From the NCBI GenBank assembly GCA_004525275.1, contig SPCO01000029.1, forward strand, positions 1 to 10,672: DNA of 10,672 bases, read 5' to 3'. Below the pieces are notes generated by a model that searched no databases, was not told where the DNA came from, and saw nothing but the letters and a program-made list of their open reading frames with translations. The translations under genes and the position numbers were made by a program. Shown here one piece after another: positions 7,321 to 10,672 of this stretch (position 1 is its first letter; each line of letters begins with the position of its first letter). Source of the DNA: Thermomicrobiales bacterium. GTDB lineage: Bacteria > Chloroflexota > Limnocylindria > Limnocylindrales > CSP1-4.

Positions 7321-7566
7321 TCAGATGCTGCGACGGGCCGTCGCGCGAAGGTAGAGCAGCGTCGCCACGACGGAGATCAGCCCGATCACGACGACCGCCA
7401 ACAACGCGAACGCCGGATCACCAACGAGTCCCGGCCCCTGCCCGGAGCTTCGCGGATCGCCGGCCGGCCCGCTGGACGGACTTGGTGAGGCGGCCACGGC
7501 GGTCGCCGCCCAGGCAAGCCACGACAGCGTCGCAGCGCAAATCGCCGCCAAATTCGGACGTGTCAC
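7321..7566 (-). CDS. Small membrane/secreted protein (81 aa)
   Basis: The product begins with a signal-peptide-like stretch (RPNLAAICAATLSWLAWAAT, then AVAAS as a possible cleavage site). It continues with a Pro/Ser/Gly-rich linker and ends in one strong membrane segment (AFALLAVVVIGLISVVATLL) and a basic tail (RATARRSI). If the signal is cleaved, it is a single-pass protein with its C-terminus in the cytoplasm. The GTG at 7566 overlaps the TGA of the preceding GIDE-like gene (GTGA), which fixes this start and implies translational coupling. Longer in-frame starts upstream would run deep into that gene and lack hydrophobic character. I do not recognise a family. The tight coupling suggests a partner or accessory of the GIDE-like protein. 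Confidence 0.7.
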   Translation of the reverse strand: MTRPNLAAICAATLSWLAWAATAVAASPSPSSGPAGDPRSSGQGPGLVGDPAFALLAVVVIGLISVVATLLYLRATARRSI

Positions 7567-8276
7567 GCGAGCGCCCCGGAGACGCTGAGGATCAGACCGA
7601 TCGCCATCAGCACCGCCCCGGTGGCGAAACACAGCACCGCGATCCGCGACCGACGCCGCTCGCCGCTGACGAGGATCCGCATCGCCTCGTCACGATCGAG
7701 CGTGGTCAGGATGAGCGGCCGGCCGAGTCCGGCCGACATCCTGGGCTCGCCCGCCTCGTCGAGCCCAGGGACACCAACGACGATCGCATGCTCGACCGAG
7801 GAGATCTGTTCGACCCGCAATCGGACCGAGGTCGTCAGTGGGGTACCGGTCGGGATCCGATCCGGGAGGTCGGCGGCGGTCCCGATCGATTCGCGCGGGA
7901 TGACGATGAGCCCGTCGCCAAAGGCGACATCGTCGACGACGATCCCTTCGAGACCGTCCCGAACCTGGAAGCGGACGCGCTGGCGATCATCCTCGAACGT
8001 CACCCAATCGCCATCCCGAAGGAGCTGGAGTCGGGTTCGTCGAAACACCAGCGGTTGATGGGCGTCGTCCTCGAATTCTTCCTCGGCATCGATCCGCCCA
8101 TCGACCCGGACATATCGCTCTGGACCATGTGCCAACGTCCGGGCTTCGCTCACGCTGACGACTCGGGCGGCCGCGAGCAGGCGCCCCACGCGGTACCGAG
8201 CGCCATAGGTTCGGAGGATCAGGACCCCGACCAGCAACGTGGCAAGGCCGATGGCGATCGGGATGAGGGGTGTCAC
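7563..8276 (-). CDS. GIDE/MUL1-like two-TM membrane protein (no RING)
   Basis: The 237-residue product has a membrane segment at each end (about 4-23 and 211-233) around a soluble domain. The arrangement and signature resemble the bacterial homologues of the GIDE (BAM) domain of eukaryotic MUL1. These include an early VRVDGRI strand, then FRRTRLQLLRDGDWVTFEDD, then a strand pair with VDDVAFGDGLIVIPRES, later VEQISSVEHAIVVGVPGLDE, and LILTTLDRDEAMRILVSG just before the second helix. The RING finger that gives the eukaryotic proteins ligase activity is absent, so no ubiquitin role is implied. The function of the bacterial family is not established. Translation starts at GTG 8276, 7 bases after a TATCAT box. 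The downstream 81-residue membrane protein is coupled by a GTGA overlap. The family call is moderately confident; the membrane topology and coding status are firm. Confidence 0.78.
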   Translation of the reverse strand: MTPLIPIAIGLATLLVGVLILRTYGARYRVGRLLAAARVVSVSEARTLAHGPERYVRVDGRIDAEEEFEDDAHQPLVFRRTRLQLLRDGDWVTFEDDRQRVRFQVRDGLEGIVVDDVAFGDGLIVIPRESIGTAADLPDRIPTGTPLTTSVRLRVEQISSVEHAIVVGVPGLDEAGEPRMSAGLGRPLILTTLDRDEAMRILVSGERRRSRIAVLCFATGAVLMAIGLILSVSGALA

Positions 8277-8283
8277 GGCGGCG

Positions 8284-8289
8284 ATGATA
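8284..8289 (-). promoter_or_regulatory. Leaderless-type -10 box of the GIDE-like gene
   Basis: On the minus strand TATCAT ends 7 bases before the GTG at 8276, the same spacing seen at other starts in this window. No good -35 or TGn extension accompanies it, so it may be secondary to the promoter at 8389-8417. Confidence 0.4.
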
Positions 8290-8388
8290 CGCGCCGGACA
8301 CGAAAAGACCCGAAGAAACCTCCGCGAGACATGGGCCTTGAGGCGATCTCAGCCGTTAGTGTCGCTCGGCCTCTCCGGGCTACGACGA

Positions 8389-8417
8389 ATCCTAGGGCCA
8401 GACGTCACCCTGGTCAA
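8389..8417 (-). promoter_or_regulatory. Near-consensus sigma-70-type promoter upstream of the GIDE-like gene
   Basis: On the minus strand TTGACC (-35, 8412-8417) and TAGGAT (-10, 8389-8394) are separated by exactly 17 bases. This is the best-formed promoter in the window. The predicted start near 8382 leaves a leader of about 105 bases before the GTG at 8276. Confidence 0.6.
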
Positions 8418-8480
8418 TCCGATTCGTCCACCGAACCGTCATCCCGCGACCGGTTTATCCACAGCCTGTCCACACCCAAA

Positions 8481-9053
8481 TCAGGCTGCGCCGCGCCCGG
8501 TCCGAGGATCGAGTGCGCTGACTTGACCGTCGAACCCGGTCAGCACCAGCCGACCGCCGATCAGGTCGGCCGCGGTCACGACATCCGAGTGGGCGACTCG
8601 CCAGGCGACGGCCCCATCGGGCTCGATGGCGAAGGTCTCGATCTCCGCCTGGACGACCACGTGCTCCAAGCGGGGCGATCCGAGGAGCGCGATGAGCGGC
8701 GTCGCGGAGCGATGCTCCCAGCGTGAGGCGCCGGTGGCCGTCTCGAGGCCATAGGTGTGGAAACCATAGGCCACGACGAGCAGACCCGCGGCATCCCAAT
8801 GCAGCGCCCGAGGCTCGTCATGGATGAGGGACGCGAAGCGCGCGGTCCAGGCTCCGCGCGGGCCCTCCAGACGGAGTTCGGCCCGACACAGGGCATCGGG
8901 ATCTGTTGCGACCGTCGGGCCCAGGTCGATCAGCTCGCCGCCGGTCTCGGAGAGGGCGAACACCGCCGTGGCCGATCCGCTGCCGCCCCAGCGCCATCGA
9001 CCACGCAGGCCGCCGGGATAGCTGATCGTCGCGTTGCCTGGTTCGCTGGTCAC
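8481..9053 (-). CDS. Beta-propeller-like (PQQ-type repeat) hypothetical protein
   Basis: The 190-residue product contains three similar segments of a PQQ/WD-type beta-propeller: LLVVAYGFHTYGLETATGAS with RWEH (91-114), HVVVQAEIETFAIEPDGAVA with WRV (131-153), and RLVLTGFDGQVSALDPRTG (168-186). Each runs strand, turn, strand, then an Asp/Thr-Gly turn ending in Trp or Gly. The N-terminal half is beta-rich, with a single Cys56. There is no signal peptide or membrane helix, so it is probably cytoplasmic. It is too short for a complete propeller. GTG 9053 lies 14 bases after the YbaK-type stop, so it is probably in that operon. The frame stays open upstream into the neighbouring gene, so the exact start is less certain than the body. 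The function is unknown. Confidence 0.7.
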   Translation of the reverse strand: MTSEPGNATISYPGGLRGRWRWGGSGSATAVFALSETGGELIDLGPTVATDPDALCRAELRLEGPRGAWTARFASLIHDEPRALHWDAAGLLVVAYGFHTYGLETATGASRWEHRSATPLIALLGSPRLEHVVVQAEIETFAIEPDGAVAWRVAHSDVVTAADLIGGRLVLTGFDGQVSALDPRTGRGAA

Positions 9054-9067
9054 GGAGTCGAGCCTGA

Positions 9068-9628
9068 TCAGGCGCCCGTGCTGCGGGCCGCCGCCAGGGC
9101 CGAGCCACTCGCACCACCGCCAGCCTCGGCCCGCTCCTCGGCGATCGGCGCCACGGTGGCGTTGGCCAGGATCCGAAGGGTCGCTGGTGGGACCGGGAAG
9201 ACCGCCGTCGACAGACCCGCCGCCGCCCAGACGAGCGGGTAGCGTCCGAGGTCGGGATCCATGATCGCCCGCACGGGTCGGATGTGACCGATCGGAGGGA
9301 TCCCGCCGATCGCGAACCCGGTCAGGTCGTGGGCTTCTCGAGCGGTCGCCCGACGAACATCGGCTGCCCCGGAGACGGCCGCCAGGCGGGCCAGATCGAC
9401 CCGGTTGTGTCCCGCAGCGAGGCACAACAGGGGCTCCGGGCCGTCGTCGCCGGGGATGACGAACACGAGCGACTTGACGATCTGTGCGAGATCGACGCCG
9501 AGCGCCGCGGCGGCCTCTGCTGCCGTGTGGGTCGACTCGTCGAACTCGGTCACCTCGAGGGTCACGCCCTTTCGGGCGGCGGCGTCGAGGACTCGCTGGA
9601 TCGCAGACGGGATCGGAGCGTCGGGCAC
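9068..9628 (-). CDS. YbaK/EbsC-family aminoacyl-tRNA deacylase
   Basis: Members of this family hydrolyse mischarged tRNAs in trans (for example Cys-tRNAPro or Ala-tRNAPro), protecting translation fidelity. The 186-residue product matches the fold in order: VTEFDESTHTAAEAAAALGV (26-45), then QIVKSLVFVI (49-58) with the conserved Lys52, LLCLAAGHNRVDLARLAAV (67-85), EAHDLTGFAIGGIPPIGH (98-115) with the paired glycines, and IMDPDLGRYPLVWAAAGLS (122-140). An Ala/Gly-rich tail (165-186) is additional. GTG 9628 is chosen because it gives the usual N-terminus and lies 7 bases after a TGC-TAGACT extended -10. A much longer open frame upstream overlaps the divergent gene and is not protein-like. The exact tRNA substrate cannot be told from sequence. 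It is divergent from thiamine pyrophosphokinase, with 49 bases between the starts. Confidence 0.9.
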   Translation of the reverse strand: MPDAPIPSAIQRVLDAAARKGVTLEVTEFDESTHTAAEAAAALGVDLAQIVKSLVFVIPGDDGPEPLLCLAAGHNRVDLARLAAVSGAADVRRATAREAHDLTGFAIGGIPPIGHIRPVRAIMDPDLGRYPLVWAAAGLSTAVFPVPPATLRILANATVAPIAEERAEAGGGASGSALAAARSTGA

Positions 9629-9635
9629 GGGCCGG

Positions 9636-9644
9636 AGTCTAGCA
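9636..9644 (-). promoter_or_regulatory. Extended -10 promoter of the YbaK-type gene
   Basis: On the minus strand TGC-TAGACT (TAGACT at 9636-9641, TG immediately upstream) ends 7 bases before the GTG at 9628. No -35 is evident, as is usual for TGn-extended promoters. It implies a leaderless message. Confidence 0.55.
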
Positions 9645-9662
9645 TCGGGCCGTCGCCGGCAC

Positions 9663-9671
9663 TGGTAGCAT
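9663..9671 (+). promoter_or_regulatory. Extended -10 promoter of thiamine pyrophosphokinase
   Basis: TGG-TAGCAT (TAGCAT at 9666-9671) ends 6 bases before the ATG at 9678, so the first transcribed base would be the A of the start codon. No -35 is recognisable. There is no Shine-Dalgarno sequence. Confidence 0.55.
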
Positions 9672-9677
9672 CGACCC

Positions 9678-10355
9678 ATGGTCGTGCTCATCCTGGCCGA
9701 CGGCGACGCATCGACGCGGGTCCAACTCGATGGCGCTTGGCCGGACTGGGACGCTGGTCTGGACTTCGTCATCGCGGCCGACGGTGGCGCTCGCCTGGCC
9801 GAGGGGCTGGGCGTGGCCATCGACCTGTGGGTCGGCGACGGCGATTCGCTCGGCGAGGAGGCGCTGCTGGACCTGGCTGAACGCGGTATCGCGATCGAGC
9901 GCTCGCGGGCGGACAAGGATGCATCGGACACAGAGCTCGCCGTCGAGGCAGCTCTCGCGCGAGGCGCCGAAGCGATCGTCATCGTCGGCGCCATCGGCGG
10001 CCCTCGGATCGACCACGCGCTGGCGAATATCGCCCTGATCGCACGCCCGGACCTGCTCGGGCGGGTCAGCATCCTTGATGCTCGATCACGGATCGCGGCG
10101 ATCGGTTCGGCTGGGTCAGGCCAGAGCATCGCTCACCGATCGCTGAACGGTGCAGTCGGCGACCTCGTGTCGTTGCTGGCATTCGACGATCAGGTGAGCG
10201 GGGTGACGACCGTGGGGCTCGAGTACGCGCTCACGCGTGAGCCGCTCGAGCTCGGATCGAGTCGCGGTCTGTCGAATGTGATCGAGAGCGAGGGAGCCGC
10301 CGTCTCGATCGAAGGAGGGCGCCTGCTCGTCGTCGAATCGCCTGCTAGGCTCTGA
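9678..10355 (+). CDS. thiN: Thiamine pyrophosphokinase
   Basis: The enzyme transfers pyrophosphate from ATP to thiamine to make thiamine diphosphate, the cofactor of many decarboxylases and transketolase; it is cytoplasmic. The 225-residue length is normal. Motifs in order are FVIAADGGARLAEGLGV (31-47), LWVGDGDSLG (50-59), RADKDASDTELAVEAALARG (77-96), VGAIGGPRIDHALANI (102-117), and a C-terminal substrate-binding SRGLSNVI (194-201). The usual metal-binding GDFDS reads GDGDS, with both Asp kept, and DKDxTDxE reads DKDASDTE, with the acidic residues kept; activity is therefore expected. No TPP riboswitch precedes it: the start is leaderless, 6 bases after a TGG-TAGCAT promoter. It is divergent from the deacylase gene, and bcp follows 3 bases after the stop. 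No other thiamine gene is in view. Confidence 0.93.
   Translation: MVVLILADGDASTRVQLDGAWPDWDAGLDFVIAADGGARLAEGLGVAIDLWVGDGDSLGEEALLDLAERGIAIERSRADKDASDTELAVEAALARGAEAIVIVGAIGGPRIDHALANIALIARPDLLGRVSILDARSRIAAIGSAGSGQSIAHRSLNGAVGDLVSLLAFDDQVSGVTTVGLEYALTREPLELGSSRGLSNVIESEGAAVSIEGGRLLVVESPARL
10343..10351 (+). promoter_or_regulatory. Extended -10 promoter of bcp, inside the end of the thiamine gene
   Basis: TGC-TAGGCT (TAGGCT at 10346-10351) ends 7 bases before the ATG at 10359. It lies within the last codons of the preceding gene, so bcp probably has its own leaderless transcript besides any read-through. Confidence 0.5.
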
Positions 10356-10358
10356 CGT

Positions 10359-10672
10359 ATGACGATGCCTGCTGTCGGCGACTCCGCTCCCGAGATCGCC
10401 CTGCCCGACGAGAATGGCACGATCCATCGGCTCGCAGATCAGCGTGGGCGATGGACGATCCTGTACTTCTACCCGGCCGATGACACGCCTGGCTGCACAA
10501 AGGAAGCCTGCGACTTCCGCGACCGCATCGACAGCATCAGCGAGCGCGGCGCGGACGTCTGGGGAGTCAGCCCGCAGGGAGCCGCGAGCAAGCGCGCGTT
10601 CCGGGAGAAGTACGACCTCCCGTTCATGCTCTTGACCGACGAGGGTCACTCGGTCGCATCAGCCTACGGTGC
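10359..10672 (+). CDS. bcp: Thiol peroxidase Bcp/PrxQ, C-terminus beyond the window
   Basis: This cytoplasmic peroxiredoxin reduces hydrogen peroxide and organic hydroperoxides using thioredoxin-type donors. The 104 visible residues show the family N-terminus: VGDSAPEIALPDENGTIHRL (6-25), then TILYFYPADDTPGCTKEACD (33-52). Cys46 is the peroxidatic residue, in PxxxTPGC. Cys51, five residues on, is the usual resolving Cys of the E. coli Bcp type. DVWGVSPQ, KRAFREKYDLPFMLLTDE and the start of the Val-Ala-x-Ala-Tyr-Gly stretch follow as expected; the remaining 45-50 residues are cut off. ATG 10359 is preferred over the ATG two codons later because its spacing from the TAGGCT box matches the other leaderless starts. 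It follows thiamine pyrophosphokinase by 3 bases. Confidence 0.94.
   Translation, partial: MTMPAVGDSAPEIALPDENGTIHRLADQRGRWTILYFYPADDTPGCTKEACDFRDRIDSISERGADVWGVSPQGAASKRAFREKYDLPFMLLTDEGHSVASAYG

Larger units (their letters stand above)
8277..8480. other. Intergenic region: promoters, leader and DnaA-box-like sites
   Basis: This 204-base gap lies between the beta-propeller-like gene and the GIDE-like gene, both on the minus strand. It holds the near-consensus promoter (8389-8417), a roughly 105-base leader, and a TATCAT box beside the GTG. It also holds a perfect TTATCCACA nonamer (8455-8463) with a related CTGTCCACA 11 bases further on (8466-8474). Within the leader an ATG at 8332 opens a 19-codon frame whose TGA overlaps the GTG of the next gene (8273-8275). 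I recognise no known riboswitch or RNA family in the leader. Confidence 0.5.

Noticed and set aside
8340..8382. CTGAGA-containing leader as a possible TPP riboswitch
   Set aside because: The other conserved TPP motifs (the ACCCUUGAACCUGAU region and its pairing arms) are absent, and the downstream gene is not a thiamine gene.
8455..8474. Replication origin
   Set aside because: One perfect DnaA box and one degenerate one, without an AT-rich unwinding region or dnaA, dnaN or gyrB nearby, are not enough for an origin.
7482..8726. Open frame of 414 codons on the plus strand
   Set aside because: It crosses two minus-strand genes and the intergenic gap, is very polar with Arg/Asp/Pro bias, and shows no motif or ribosome-binding site.
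9061..9066. CAGGCT box 7 bases before GTG 9053, resembling the leaderless -10 pattern
   Set aside because: It lacks the first T of the TAnnnT core and a -35 or TGn extension. The gene is 14 bases behind the previous stop, so read-through is simpler.
9054..9425. Upstream extension of the beta-propeller-like protein
   Set aside because: It would overlap the YbaK-type gene completely. Residues there are Arg/Gly/Pro-rich antisense-type sequence, and GTG 9053 is a sensible start.
9629..10129. N-terminal extension of the YbaK-type frame by 167 codons
   Set aside because: It is entirely antisense to thiamine pyrophosphokinase and low-complexity. The family-length start at GTG 9628 has its own promoter.
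1..10672. Defence system, phage, transposon or CRISPR
   Set aside because: No transposase, integrase, nuclease, repeat-spacer array or terminal repeat was found. Gene content is transport, signalling and metabolism throughout.

Overview
High-GC bacterial DNA with densely packed genes. Several short promoters end 6-7 bases before a start codon, a layout typical of leaderless transcripts. Pro/Ala/Ser/Thr-rich tethers follow lipoprotein signals, and a MerR-like helix-turn-helix is fused to GAF and GGDEF domains. This combination suggests a soil or freshwater Chloroflexota (Limnocylindria-like) or, less likely, an actinobacterium. That placement is inference; no rRNA or marker gene is present. 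I see no mobile element, CRISPR array, tRNA or rRNA.

Layout, left to right. Positions 1-1059 (minus) hold the N-terminal part of a five-TM membrane protein with an extracytoplasmic domain; its 3' end is outside the window. Positions 1231-1479 (plus) encode an 82-residue protein of unknown function, followed by a perfect 14-bp GC hairpin. Positions 1679-4286 (plus) are a complete polar amino-acid ABC transporter: lipoprotein receptor, permease and ATPase. The ATPase start overlaps the permease stop. A LysM lipoprotein gene (4316-4804, minus) converges on this operon. Upstream of it on the same strand is a 793-residue protein (4843-7224) with a DNA-binding domain, GAF-type sensors and an apparently active diguanylate cyclase. 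Its promoter carries a direct repeat inside the -35/-10 spacer.

Positions 7321-8276 (minus) are a two-gene unit: a prokaryotic GIDE/MUL1-like membrane protein and an 81-residue membrane protein joined by a GTGA overlap. A near-consensus promoter and an unexplained leader of about 105 nt lie upstream. Positions 8481-9628 (minus) hold a YbaK-type aminoacyl-tRNA deacylase and a beta-propeller-like protein. Divergent from them are thiamine pyrophosphokinase (9678-10355, plus) and a Bcp/PrxQ peroxiredoxin cut by the window end (10359 onward).

Most of the content is housekeeping, transport and signalling. The least ordinary parts are the one-polypeptide DNA-binding diguanylate cyclase with a candidate autoregulatory site, the recurring leaderless promoter architecture, and the leader upstream of the GIDE-like gene. 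No stretch longer than about 205 bases lacks a gene.
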